A DNA stretch of 41,446 nucleotides from Azolla pinnata (GCA_037176905.1 JBBBWG010018556.1:37685-79130), one strand, 5' to 3'. Shown: positions 22,562 to 34,036, numbered from the stretch's first letter. Notes: a model not told the origin generated them from the letters alone. Made by a program: numbers and translations.

Positions 22562-24031
22562 ATGGCGGCCACATGCATCATCCATCCGTCGATGCTCTGC
22601 TCCCGCTCCCTCCTCCTGCGCAGGAACCCTAACCCTAACCCTAACCCTAACCCTAACCCTAACCCTAGGCCCTTCTCCCCCCTCAGCAGCGGGAGCAGCG
22701 CCCTCCGCAGCAGCAGCAGCAGCAGCAGCAGGATCCGGGGCAGCGTCATGGGCTCATGGCTGGAGCGGGCCTTCGGCATCGGAGCAGGAGCACGGCTGTC
22801 GGCCTCTGCCTCTGCCTCCTCCAGCATCGCGCAGGGCCCTGACGACGATGCGGCGCCTCCGGGCCAGGAGCTCGCGCAGTTCGGAGCCGGCTGCTTCTGG
22901 GGCGTCGAGCTCGCCTTCCAACGCGTCCCCGGCGTGACCCGCACCGAGGTGGGCTACTCGCAGGGCTTCCTCCACAACCCTTCTTACGAGGCCGTCTGCT
23001 CCGGGAACACGGGCCACTCCGAGGTCGTCCGCGTCCTCTTCGACCCCGCCCAGTGCTCCTACCACGACCTCCTCCGCACCTTCTGGGATCGCCATGACCC
23101 CACCACTCTCAATCGCCAGGTACTACTCTACCCCCCAGCATGAAATGAAATCGATTGCTCTGTCCCCCCATCTCTGTTGTTGTTGTTGTTGTTGTTGTTG
23201 TGGTTGTGGTTGTGGCTGTGGTTGTGGTTGTGATTGTGGTTGTTGTTGTTGTGGTTGTGGTTGTGGTTGTTGTGGTTGTGGTTGTTGTTGTTGTGGTTGT
23301 TGTTGTTGTTGTTGTGGGTCTCTGAGCTGTTATCTTTCTTTGTTGGAGTGTGATTTGTTATTTGGATGCTCTCTTTCTTTCAGATTTATTTGGATCCTTC
23401 TTGGGGTTATGGTGGTTGTTGTCGTCGTTGTGTTGTGTGTGTGTGTGTTTTCACGCACACCTTCTCCTTGGCTCTTTGATCCATGTTACGTTCGATACTT
23501 TCCATGCATGTGACGCATGAGTGTCGAAGTGTTTTTTGCAGTAGATTTGTTTCAATGCCCTTTGCAAAGATTCCCCTTTAATAGGCTACGAATTATACAA
23601 ATGGATAACTCATTTGAAACGGGCTCACCATGTGAAGTCGGAAGAAGTTAAAATGCATGAGAAACGATGATGATCGACAGTAAAAGAGCTGATTCTAGCC
23701 CGTTACCTTGCTCATTTTTCTGCCACATACAATGAATGGGGTGGGGATGGTTTTGAAGCTTTGATTTCGATGTGTGTAGGGCGGGGATGTGGGAACTCAA
23801 TACCGTTCTGGTATTTATTTCTACACCCCGGAGCAAGAAAAGGCGGCTTTAGAATCCAAGGAACAGCATCAACAGAAGCTGAGTAGGAAGATTGTTACGG
23901 AGATATTGCCTGCCAAGAAATTCTATCGGGCTGAGCAATACCATCAGCAATATCTCGCTAAAGGTGGCCGCTTCGGGTTCAAGCAATCAGCAGAGAAGGG
24001 TTGTAATGATCCCATCCGATGCTATGGCTAG
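22562..24031 (+). CDS. MSRA: Peptide methionine sulfoxide reductase A, plastid type, complete
   Basis: MSRA reduces methionine-S-sulfoxide in oxidised proteins, using thioredoxin. Exon 1 is 22562-23119 and exon 2 is 23780-24031; they join at [14 protein letters not shown] to give 269 aa. The catalytic motif GAGCFWG has its nucleophile at Cys111, and GYSQG and TGHSEVV follow. The resolving cysteines lie in the C-terminal [10 protein letters not shown] (Cys261 and Cys267), as in the plastidic/cytosolic plant class. ATG 22562 is the first in-frame ATG, although the frame is open far upstream through GATCGATC repeats. The first ~60 residues are Ser/Arg/Pro-rich and look like a chloroplast transit peptide. 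They contain seven Asn-Pro repeats encoded by (CCCTAA)n (22626-22666) and a Ser run from AGC repeats. A second ATG at 22748 ([12 protein letters not shown]) resembles the start of short isoforms, so a cytosolic form from downstream initiation is conceivable. The intron is rich in TTG/TGG repeats. Confidence 0.96.
23173..23330 (+). repeat. (TTG)n / TGGTTG microsatellite in the MSRA intron
   Basis: About 155 bases of TTG repeats interspersed with TGG and TGTGG steps just inside the intron. The decayed copy downstream has a shorter TTG tract at the matching place (about 25502-25519). Confidence 0.9.
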
Positions 24032-25302
24032 GGAGACCACTGAGCGTAGACAAATCAATTTATGGCACATCTTTGGTTGTGTTGATTCAATATTGGTATA
24101 TATGGGAAGTTAAAACTTCTTTTTGTAAGTTTTTGCTGGTAGAGCAACACACCACAATAACGTATTCCATTGACTTGTGCCGTGTCTTTGGTTTTAAAGA
24201 CTGAAGTGAAGTGTATATATGTATGTATTTACAAATTCCTCTATGTTTTTGATTTCCCAAAACAATGTTTTATGTGATAGCTTCTGAACCTTTTTAAGTA
24301 TTGATCATGCTTCTTTGATATGATTTGATTCCGTAGCCACAATGTTTCAAACTTCAATTTGAGTATGGATCAAACAGAAATTTCAGCATTCGTGAGTCGA
24401 AAAAACCCAACAGAAATTTTGAATTTGGGCACTATGTAAGGAACATGAAAGTTTGCATTTGGGATGGCGAAGCCACGCTGCGGACCAATTCTTTGTGGAA
24501 GATGGTTCTCGACCACAACACACTGGATTTTCTGTTGAGGTTAGTTGGGGAACTAAATTTCATGTTTGAGAGTGCAAAATGGTGTGAAAGGATAATTTGT
24601 CTTTGTCGCCCCTTGTTTTTTTATAGCGGCTTATGGTTGCCCTAACACCGGAAGTGCCTAGGCACTTACGTCAAACATAATAAACCTGTATATAGATTCT
24701 GTTGGCTTGAAATTGTCGTCTCATCACATGTCATAAATCCTCCCACATGCTCCTCACAATCTCTTTCGGAGGTACCGAGTTATTGCCAATTACTACACTA
24801 CATCTTCCATCCGATATCTACTACATGGTTAAACTACATATAACTTATATAAAAGTGTCCAATAACTCTGGCTCATATCCCCTCAGTATGACCTGAAGAG
24901 CATATGTTGGCGATATTCTCTAAATGTCCATGTTGTATCTGTCTACTTCTACATTTATCTCTTGTGCCACACAGATACCAAAACATGTCAAGTCAAGCGG
25001 CAAATCTAGCCGATGTACTTGCAATGAACGAAATCTCGGTATGTATAAAATGTGCATGAGATCGTGCAAAAATTGCGATTCGAAGAACCTCTCGATGTCG
25101 CGATCTATCAGCGCTTCTCCGATCCGGAGCGAATCGCTGCGGTTGCAGAAGATAGAACCATTTTCATCGTCTGAATTTGAGTCCATTCCATGCGATCAAA
25201 AACAAGCCAAGAATCATGCAACTGATGAAGATGCGCGGGAGGCAGGAAGAAGATGATGAAGAAGAAGAAGAAGAAGAAGAAGAAGAAGAAGAAGAAGAAG
25301 GA
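24032..25302. other. MSRA 3' flank and spacer before the decayed copy
   Basis: The region to about 24620 is MSRA 3' UTR and flank that was duplicated along with the gene (see the pseudogene). A perfect 16-bp palindrome, AAGTGCCTAGGCACTT, lies at 24652-24667. From there to 25250 I recognise nothing. A (GAA)n tract at 25256-25300 abuts the start of the homology. Confidence 0.5.
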
Positions 25303-26292
25303 GATCTCCTCCTCCTCCGCACCTTCTGGGATCACCATGCCTCCACCGCCCTCCAAACCCAGGTATGTTGTGTCTCTTTTACCCCTCCCCCTCCATAAAA
25401 CCCTTAGCTTTTGAAATCGGATGACAACAGGAAACTGTGCATGACAGCAGATCGGATTTTCTCTCTCGCTCTGTCTTTCTATTCCCCAATCAAGTCAGTG
25501 TGTTGTTGTTGTTGTTGTTTTCATCGTCGTCATTGGTGGTGCTGGTTGCGGTTATCTTTCCATGCTTCTCTTTGTTACTTTTTTATATTCAGGTCTTCAG
25601 TTTTGTGAGGATAGATCTTGCAGGCGTTTTGAATTTTTGTTGTTGTTGTTGTTGTGTGCGTGCGTGCGTGCCATCCATTTGCCTTTGTCCTTCCACAATT
25701 TCTGCTCTCTATGCATAGCGTGGAAATTTTTTTCTGTTTCGATGCGCTCAGGACAGGTCTGCTTCACATCATAGTCTTGGAAGAATGGAGCACACTAGAG
25801 AAATGGAAACGCGTTCAAAAAGCGCGTACATATTTGTGTGTGCTCAGGTTAGGGTAACCACGTGAAGTTGAAGAAGTAAAAAATGTTTCAAGAGAATGAT
25901 GATGATGATGACCGATGATGATGGGGAGGCAGAGAAGGAGGAGCAGGAGGAGGAGGAAGAGGATCAATTGACAGTGAAAGAGCTGGATTCTAGTCCGTTC
26001 CCTCGCCCATTTTTTTCCTGCATACAATGAAACGGGTTTTGATCTTTGTAATGGGATTTGAAGCTCTGGTTTCACTTCCATTGTGTGCGTGGTGTAGGGT
26101 GGGGATGTGAAAACTCAAGATTGATCTGGTATCTATTTCTACACGCCGGAGCAAGAGAAGGCAGCTTTAGAGTCCAAGGAAAAGCATCAACAGAAGCTGG
26201 GCAGGCAGATTGATATGGAGATCTTGCCCGCCCAGAAATTCTATTGGGCCGAGGAATGTCATCAACACCTGTCCGATCTGCCTTCCCTTTGA
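25303..26292 (+). pseudogene. Decayed tandem copy of MSRA, intron retained
   Basis: The end of exon 1 is recognisable at about 25303-25362: LLRTFWDHHASTALQTQ against [17 protein letters not shown] in the intact gene, followed by a GT donor. The second exon resumes at 26098 with GGDVKTQ and, after an in-frame stop, [19 protein letters not shown], and terminates early at 26290-26292. By eye, 45 codons of exon 2 match at about 85% of bases. The active-site GAGCFWG block and both C-terminal cysteines are missing, so no enzyme can be made. Intron stretches (CAGTGAAAGAGCTGGATTCT against CAGTAAAAGAGCTGATTCT) and the 3' flank also match. This points to a DNA-level tandem duplication, not retroposition. 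Homology begins at a GAA microsatellite and fades by about 26820. Confidence 0.92.
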
Positions 26293-28615
26293 TTTTTCAT
26301 TTTTGTATAGATGGGAAGTTGAGCCTTTCCATTTGTTCCCCCCACGTTCTATTCGGTTGGGCATCACACCAGAATAAGAGCAATTCCATTTCCTAATGAT
26401 GTGCCTTCAGTTTTCAAAGACTGTGAAGTGTGTATATATGCACACATGCATGTATTGTTTTGGAAAGCATGCTTGATATGATATGTGTATATTCTGGACC
26501 TGGAATGTTTGATATGATATGTGTATCTACTGATCCCGGAGTGGCTTTTTCTTCTTCTTCTTCTGTCATTCTTCTCTTATAGGATTCGATTCAAGCATGT
26601 ATGCAGCTTCCATGGCCATGCGGTCCTTCTCAAACAGAAATGCTGGCATGCAGGAGTCAAATCCAGGAGAGAAAGCCTTGCATTTGCTAGGCGTTGGTGG
26701 GGTCCTTCGACATGAATTTCGATTCTAGATGTTGGGTGCAGCACAAAGCGGGTTTTCTTCGAGGTAACATTACCAAGGTTGAGATTACCAAGAAAAAAAA
26801 AAGTGGTGTAAAAGGATAATTTGAGATTTGCTGTTTATATAATGTCCTTGATACTCCCAATCACCGCACAAGCTGGCAATCTTGTAATTGATGGACGATG
26901 AACGCATGGTTGATATGTCATCAAGGTTAGCATGCTCCATGCAAATGGATATGTCAGTATTTTTGCTTCTCTGTTTTGTCAATTGTCGTTAGTTATTAAC
27001 GAGATAATCAAATACTGTATTAGGAGAATGTTGTATTATGCACTATTTCTGTTTATTATACGAGTGTAACTCATAAAACTCCCATGTGATAAGATCTTAT
27101 GCCCCATATCCTTGATACGTATTTTGATTTTCCACTTCATGATAAATCCAACTTGAAGAAACCCGAATGAGAAAACTCCCATTTGATAAGATCTTATATC
27201 CTCGATACATATATTGATTTTCCAGTTCTGACTTGCAGGAACCCGAATCAGACAAGATAGAGCCGAAGCTGCATACACGAAAAATAGTATGAAATACATC
27301 ACAAAATATAGGATACATACTAAAACCAAATCTAACTCTCGGGATCAAGATTATGAAAACCTTGGCAGAAAAGAAGAGGGTGGTTAGAATTTCTCCTGTC
27401 GCAGTGTTTGTACATGGAAAGGAAAAACTGATTTTCGATCGATCGGCTTAAAAATTTAGAGCTCCAAGTTTCTCTCCTATATTCTCTTTAGCAAATGGAA
27501 GGATTCCTTTTTATCGAAAAGGAAAAGAATTGGAGTCGGGAAAGTGTTCTTAAGACGTTTTAAAAAATGCCCCCCCACGAAAGTATTAGTTCGCTTTGAA
27601 AGCATACCGATAAGAATGTTTTCAAGTTGTATAACAGTCAAACCCCATTAAGCCGGGGGCTAAATCCATATTTGTCTCTGGTCTGTCTGTCGAGCTGAAG
27701 ATCGGGAGATCTCGGAGGTGGATCGTTGGGCAGCAGAGACGGAATGGATAAGGAGCGCGAAAGAGATGATTAGGAGGTTAGAATGTGGTGTCGAGCTTGT
27801 AGGCCCCAACCCAGAACGAAAGCAAAGATGCAGGAGCGAAACAGGCAGGCAGGCAGATGGGGAGAGCACTTACAGTTTTGCGGAGAGCCCTTTTTTGATT
27901 TTCTAGCACCACACATTACCAACCAAGGCCCTCGACGCGTGCGGGCCTGAGCGAAACGAAAGGGAAAAACGAAAAGAACCTTGTTGAGATCGAAAGAAAG
28001 CTCTCGATCGATCGATCGATGGAGCGATCGGATCCTTCGCATCGGCACGATCGCGATCAGCTGTCTTCCTTTCTTCCCTTTCTTTTTCGGCACCAGTCGG
28101 AAAGCTCTGGGTGGCGCACTCGACAGGCGGATCGCAGGTCCGTCGAGATCCGCACGTCGCGGCGTCGGATGTTTGCCTGCTCCTGTTGGTCTGCATCTGC
28201 CTCTTTTGTCTATCTGTAGGTTTGTTCAATTATCTTGTTTGTCGTTATGGTATTTCGTGGAATGCCCCCATCCCCTCCCTTGCAGTTCTTTGTAACTCTC
28301 GTCGATGCCCAGGGCTTTGGTGGGAGTACAGTCGAATGATACACTTATACATCATTCTCCATTCTTCCACTTCCCTTTTGGAGACTTGGATTGTTGATGT
28401 ATTTTCTTTCATGTATTATGCATAGTAATAATAATTATTCTCTTTTCAAAGGCACTGCAAACATGGTATCGTCCGTCATATATATAACCATTGGGTGATT
28501 TGTATTTGCAATCATCATCGTACTCTCATAGACGACTGGATGCACAAGCATTATTGTACGCTGTGTCTCGTGGGTCATATTGGCCTAAGCAGACGTTAAT
28601 ACATCTTTGTTTGTT

Positions 28616-28646
<31 letters not shown>

Positions 28647-29589
28647 TGCTCTGCTCCTCGTCATGCGGCTGTCTACCTTTATCCCTACACGCACTGTTGT
28701 AGTTGTAGATGTACAGTTTAAAAGGGGCCGAGGAATTCGCAAGGATGATTTGCGTTAGCAGCATCGTCTTCGTTCCGGAGCTGCTGCTGCTGCTGCTGCT
28801 GCGGATATGGCCCACGAGACAGAACGTACGAGAAGAGGGGTAATCCAATCATCGGGGGTGTTCAACTGGGATTGATTTCCACACAAAGAGAGAGATCGGC
28901 AAAGGACTCCGTTCTCTTTGTCACAACCCCCACCAATGTCAAGCTTCCCCATCATCTGACCGACCGACCATAGGGCCCATAAACGACGCCGGCTCCGAAG
29001 TCTTTCAAACTTCCCGAGGATTCAAGAGCTCCCTCCTCCATCCACCCCATTTTCTTCATCGATTCTTCACCGGGTCTTCTACTGCGCCTGCCCCCCCCCT
29101 TCGCTCTGCTTGTCGAGCGGCTGGAACAGACCGACGAAAGTTTTGCGTGGGCGCGGGCGAGAGAGCGGGATGCGGGGTGCTAATCATTCGAAGCACCACG
29201 GCATCCCCTCGGGAGAAGCTTTGCCGGCGCGGCTGCTATCAAACTATACATATAATGGCGGATGGATCCATGGATGGAAATCATGCATGCATGCGTGGTG
29301 ATGGGATGGGATGGATTCGCCGTCCGTAATACGGGCGGGCGGACGCTTCCTTCGGGTCGGGGCCGGCGAGACGAGCTCGCACCGCTCGCCCGCCCGCGGA
29401 TCATAAATAACTAGCTATCGTTCCGCGAGAGCCGAACGGAGATGATTGCGTTGCGGTGGCGGAACATGAGTAAGTGTACGAGAGCGAGCGGAGCCATCCA
29501 AGCAGCAGCAGGAGAAGCAGCAGCCGCAGAAGAAGGAGAAGAATTATGAAGAAGAAGAAGAAGAAGAAGAATTATTAGAGTTGTGCTAT
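26293..29589. other. Spacer with no supported gene
   Basis: The first ~530 bases continue the MSRA duplicate flank (GTGGTGTAAAAGGATAATTTG at about 26801 matches about 24580). After that I see AT-rich DNA, a two-copy repeat at 27071-27252, GATCGATCGATCGAT at about 28006-28021, a (CT)n at 28619-28646, a CTG run near 28783-28802 and (GAA)n near 29550. Short open frames here have no recognisable domain. Confidence 0.5.
27071..27252. repeat. Diverged two-copy direct repeat, about 80-95 bp
   Basis: Copy A (about 27071-27165) and copy B (about 27172-27252) share AAAACTCCCAT, TGATAAGATCTTAT, a GAT-ACGTAT-like stretch, TTGATTTTCCA and AACCCGAAT. ATAAGATCTTAT is itself palindromic. Copy B lacks a short internal part. 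Confidence 0.75.
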
Positions 29590-29761
29590 GAGGAATGTGT
29601 GTGTGTGTGTGGCGTGTGAACAGGGGCTTAGAAGGAGGGGGGGGGCTTTTCGTCCGGACAAGTGTGAACGCTTTATTTGACCGGAGCCCAGAGAGAAGGA
29701 AAAAGAGGGGGAGAGAGAGAGAGAGAGAGCATCTTTTTGCGGGTTTTTTGGGTTTGAAAAG

Positions 29762-29805
<44 letters not shown>

Positions 29806-30286
29806 CTCTCGCTGTCTGTCCACATCAACCCCCACTCTCTCTCTAGCCTCTCTCCTCTCTCTAGCCACTCTCTCTCTTCTGCCGTTCTCTCTCTCTCTCT
29901 CTCGTCTTTCCTGCGTTTTGTTTCCCCCCGTCGTCCACTTGCGCAAAGCTCGTCAGCTCTTCCTTCCTTCCTTCCTTCCTTCCTTCGTTGAATGAAGACG
30001 ACCTAACCCTAAATCGCTGCTTCGTCCTCGTCCTCCGACCTAACCCTAAATCTCTCCCCTCTCAGACCCATCCTCTCAGAGCGACAGAGCAACAGCGAGG
30101 AGGAGGAGTAGGAACAGGAGGAGGAGGAGGAGCGACAGAGGAGGAGGAACAGGAGGAGCGACAGAGGAGGAAGGAACAGGAGGGAGGGAGGGAGGGGAAA
30201 ATGGCGGCACCGCAGGTCGTCCGCCAAATCTGCTCCTAGCCTCTGCGCACGCCCGCCCCGCCCCGCCTCTGCGAGATCATGCGAAC
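29590..30286 (+). promoter_or_regulatory. Probable promoter and leader of the AHL gene
   Basis: The stretch carries (GA)n at 29709-29728, a long (CT)n at 29763-29812, further CT tracts to 29900, (TTCC)n near 29960-29985, and two CCTAACCCTAAAT telo-box-like motifs near 30002 and 30041. A GAGGAG purine tract fills 30096-30200. GA/CT repeats and telo-boxes are known protein-binding elements in plant promoters, so regulation through them is plausible but inferred. Confidence 0.45.
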
Positions 30287-30328
30287 ATGGCCGGCTCCAT
30301 GTACGACGCCTCCTCCGCCGCCGCCGCC

Positions 30329-30428
30329 NNNNNNNNNNNNNNNNNNNNNNNNNNNNNNNNNNNNNNNNNNNNNNNNNNNNNNNNNNNNNNNNNNNNNNNN
30401 NNNNNNNNNNNNNNNNNNNNNNNNNNNN
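30329..30428. other. Assembly gap of exactly 100 N with duplicated flanks
   Basis: Bases 30252-30328 before the gap and 30429-30505 after it are the same 77 bp, running from CCCGCCCCGCCCCGCCTCTG through the start codon to a run of GCC. A gap of exactly 100 N is the usual placeholder for unknown length. The simplest reading is two contig ends that overlap but were not merged, so nothing may be missing. Confidence 0.9.
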
Positions 30429-30463
30429 CCCGCCCCGCCCCGCCTCTGCGAGATCATGCGAAC

Positions 30464-31453
30464 ATGGCCGGCTCCATGTACGACGCCTCCTCCGCCGCCG
30501 CCGCCCAGTACGGCGCCGCGCAGTCGTCCGACGAAGACAACAACAGCGGGAGCAGCGGCATGTACCAGCAGCAGCATCCGCAGCATCAACACCACCACCA
30601 TCAACATCATCAGCATCAGCATCAGCAGCAGCAGCGGCAGCAGCAGCAGCAGCAGCATCACAAGGCCTCCCAGCATGCGCATCATGCGCAGCTTCAGCAG
30701 CAGCAGCAGCAGCAGGGAGGGAATCATCCGAATCGGGGGACGCCGCCGCCGCGGCCGCAGGGGGAGAGCGAGGGGGGGCAGCAGCAGCAGCAGCAGCAGC
30801 AGCGCAGGTCGCGCGCGTCGGCGGAGCAGTCCATGGTGCAGTACGAGGCTGCGGCGGCGCAGCAGCAGCATCCGCATGAGCAGCAGCAGCAGCAGCAGCA
30901 GCAGATGATGATGATGATGATGGCGGCGGGCGGGGAGGCGGCGGCGGCGGCGCCGTCGTCGTCGAGGTGCAAGCGGCCGCGGGGGCGGCCGCCGGGGTCG
31001 AAGAACAAGCCGAAGCCGCCCATCATCGTGACGCGGGACAGCGCGAACGCGCTGCGGGCGCACGTGCTGGAGGTGGCGGGGGGAGGGGACGTGGCGGGGG
31101 CGGTGGAGGGCTTCGCGAGGGCGCAGCAGCGAGGGGTGTGCGTGCTGAGCGGGAGCGGGACGGTGGCGAACGTGACGCTGCGGCAGCCGGGGCCGGCGGC
31201 GGGGGCGGGGCCGGAGGCGGCGGCGGCGGCGGCGGTGACGCTGCAGGGGCGCTTCGACATCCTGTCGCTGGCGGGCGCCTTCCTGCCGCCGCCGGCGCCG
31301 CCGGGCGCCACGGGGCTCACCATCTACCTGGCGGGCGGGCAGGGCCAGGTGGTGGGCGGCACCGTCGTGGGCCCGCTCCTCGCCTCCGGCCCCGCCCCCG
31401 TCCTCGTCATGGCCGCCTCCTTCCTCAACGCCTCCTACGAGCGCCTGCCGCTG

Positions 31454-31490
<37 letters not shown>

Positions 31491-31975
31491 GCAACGACGA
31501 GGAAGAGCATCGCCACCAGCACCACCACCACTACCACGAACGCCAGCGCGAGCACGAGCACGAGCTGCAGCAGCAGCAACATCCGCAGCATCCGCATCTA
31601 CATCAACAGCAGCACGGGATGATGATGATGATGATGATGCCCTCCACCGTTCTTGCGCCGCCGCCGCCGCCCGCCTCCGATTCCTCCTCCTCCTCCTCCT
31701 CCGCCGCCGCCGCCGCCGCCGCCTCGTCGCTCTCCGACCTCTCCCACATCGCGCTCTACAATGTGCCCCCCAACCTCCTCCCTGCTAACGCCGCCGCCGC
31801 CGCCGCCAACCTCCACAACACCGCTAGCCATAGCCATAGCCATAGCCATAGCCATTCCAACACCACTAACTGCAGCCCGTCCTCGGCCGCCGCCGCCGCC
31901 GATCACCAGCACCAGCACCACCATGCCTTCTCCGCCCCCAGCTCACGCCCTCCTCCTCATCTCGGCAATTACTGA
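30464..31975 (+). CDS. AHL: AT-hook motif nuclear-localized (AHL) protein, clade A type, intronless
   Basis: AHL proteins bind AT-rich DNA and, through the PPC/DUF296 domain, form trimers and recruit partners to regulate transcription in growth and development. The 503-aa product has one AT-hook, [17 protein letters not shown] (about 170-186), then IIVTRDS and the PPC domain from LRAHVLEV (197). PPC landmarks are [54 protein letters not shown] and [16 protein letters not shown] (ending near 330). One hook plus one PPC in a single exon fits clade A. The long N-terminus is Gln/His-rich, and after PPC come Asp, His, Met, Ser/Ala and SHSHSH runs encoded by microsatellites. They make it far longer than the roughly 200-350 aa usual for AHLs. 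The ATG exists twice because of the duplicated gap flanks; 30464 is continuous with the rest, while 30287 is the first copy. Confidence 0.93.
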
Positions 31976-33972
31976 CCCGCCCCGCTCCAGGGTATCTCTC
32001 TCTCTCTCCCCCTCCAAGCAAAGGAAGCAAAAGGTCCCAAACAAACCGACCTCCTTTGCATCTCTATATATATATTGATACGACATCTATATTTGATGTT
32101 CCGAGATTCAGCCGCATCTTTCTGGCTCCTCTCGTCGGGGGCGGGGTTGCTCTGCTCGGTCCCTCATGGCATCACGAAGAGAGACACACAGTATTTGGGG
32201 GGGAGGGAGGGGGGATTCGCTTGCTTGCTACTCGTGTTGTAGTAGTAAACTAGTTGTAGTAGAGCCAATGAATCAGATTGTAGTTGTGACAACATTTTAC
32301 AGGTTAAGGCAGAGACCAGATAGAACGGATACCGTCTTTCTCACTGCTCTCTTTGTTAAGCTGCTGCTGCTGCTGTTTATCATGATGATGATGACTGACT
32401 GACTGACTGGCTGATTGACTGCCGTGTGCTCGTTCGTTTTGATCCGGAGCTTGGCGCCGCGAGTGATTCTCGTTCTTGTTTGTTGTTTTCGATCGATCGA
32501 TCAAATGTTGATCCATCGATCGTTCGATGCTGTTGGATGGGAATGACTCCCGACCAGCAGCAAAGCAAGCAACACCATAAGGGATTGAAGATCGAAACTC
32601 CGACCGAGCTCGATGGATCGAAGGATCGGACCGAGTTGTTAGGCCAAAATGCCAGCAGGTACATACAATAATGTGTAGTGTATCCAATCCAATCCAATCC
32701 AATCCAATCCAATCCATCCATGTATGTATGTGTCCATCCATCTATCATATATGCCCTCCAAGGTGAACGAAGTTTTCCAAAGGACCTGCCATGCACCTGC
32801 ACAAAGGTCAGAAGAGAAAAAAAAAAGGGAAGAAAAGGAAAGGGAAAGAAATAGAGTTAAATGGTCTTGAGGGAATTGGCTCCACCGCGGTAGAAACGAT
32901 CCCGATCCGATTGTCCGGGCCCGAGACTACAGTGTTTGATCGGCCGGGGCGGACGTTTGACGGGCGGGGCGGTTCTTCGATCTCGGGCGCGCGGGCTCAT
33001 TAAGAAGGAAGCCAGCCATTGCACATTCAATGAGATCTCGATCATCCCCCCTTCTTCTTCTCCTTCTTCTTCTTCTTCTTCTTCTTCAACCCCCGTGCAG
33101 CATATACATACGTAGATGATGTTCCACCCCAGATGCGACATTCCAATCCTCCCGACCAACGACGGCTTACCTTCCGTGGTTGGGTATATATGCATGTAGG
33201 CTGTGCGCTTGCATCGGGATGATGGACTTGGAATGTGGTTGGAATGATCGGAACGACGACGATAATGATCACGATGATGCTGGCGATGATAGTGGTGGTG
33301 GTTATTTTGATGATGATGGTGGTGGTGGTGGTGGTGGTGGTGATTCGCACATCGCCCGTTGTTGTTGTTGTTGTTGTTGTTGTTGTAATGAGATGTGATC
33401 TGTGGACGTGCCATTATAATGCCGGGCTCTGCTTTTCACGCAGGACAGGAATAGGGCTTCATTAGACCCTTTTCCCCTCCGCGACGTTTGAAACCTCTTC
33501 ACAAGCTCGATCTGTGCATATCGTGGCTCAGGACCCACGCTCCGCTCCCTCGGATCGATCTCCTGATGATGATGACGATGATCACGATGACGCTGGCTCC
33601 GGCGTCCTCTGCGCATGGAGGAATGGGTTCTGTTTCTTATCTCGCACGATTCTGCAAGCTCGAGGCTCGAATAGCAGACGTATCCAAATGCCTGGCGCCT
33701 CATGCTAAGGAAGAGCAGCGGCAGGAATGGATCGGACGAATCGGGACAATCCAAGCGCGAAGAGCGACTGTAGCGCTGCAAAACGGAAGCTCTGCTCTGA
33801 ATGAAAATCCCGCTACTTCGAATCGCCCTTTAGAAAGACCACAAATCTGAAGAAGTTTGCGGCCCGGGGAATCGACACCAACGATCGATCCAAGAGGATA
33901 ACAATGAATTGAAGTGTCCTTGCCAAGGTTCGAACTCATGACCTGATCTCTTCCTCCTCCTCCTCCTCCTCC

Positions 33973-34004
<32 letters not shown>

Positions 34005-34036
34005 TTCTCGAAATCGCAGAAGAAGAGGGCAGACGC
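31976..34036. other. Spacer between AHL and the small membrane-protein gene
   Basis: The AHL 3' UTR occupies the first few hundred bases. The rest holds a (CCAAT)n pentanucleotide run at 32683-32716, GATCGATCGATC near 32490, (TTC)n at 33052-33086, (GGT)n near 33319-33341, (TTG)n at 33359-33387 and (TCC/TTC)n just before the next start. No gene is supported. Confidence 0.55.

Noticed and set aside
30236-31597. Long minus-strand open frame opposite the AHL gene
   Set aside because: It is a by-product of GC-rich trinucleotide repeats and runs through the N gap; the plus-strand AHL domains are unambiguous.
33920-33950. Second tRNA-like box, reverse strand, CATGAGTTCGAACC
   Set aside because: Resembles the B-box region of tRNA-derived SINEs, but no A box or tail is visible and the stems do not fold as a tRNA.
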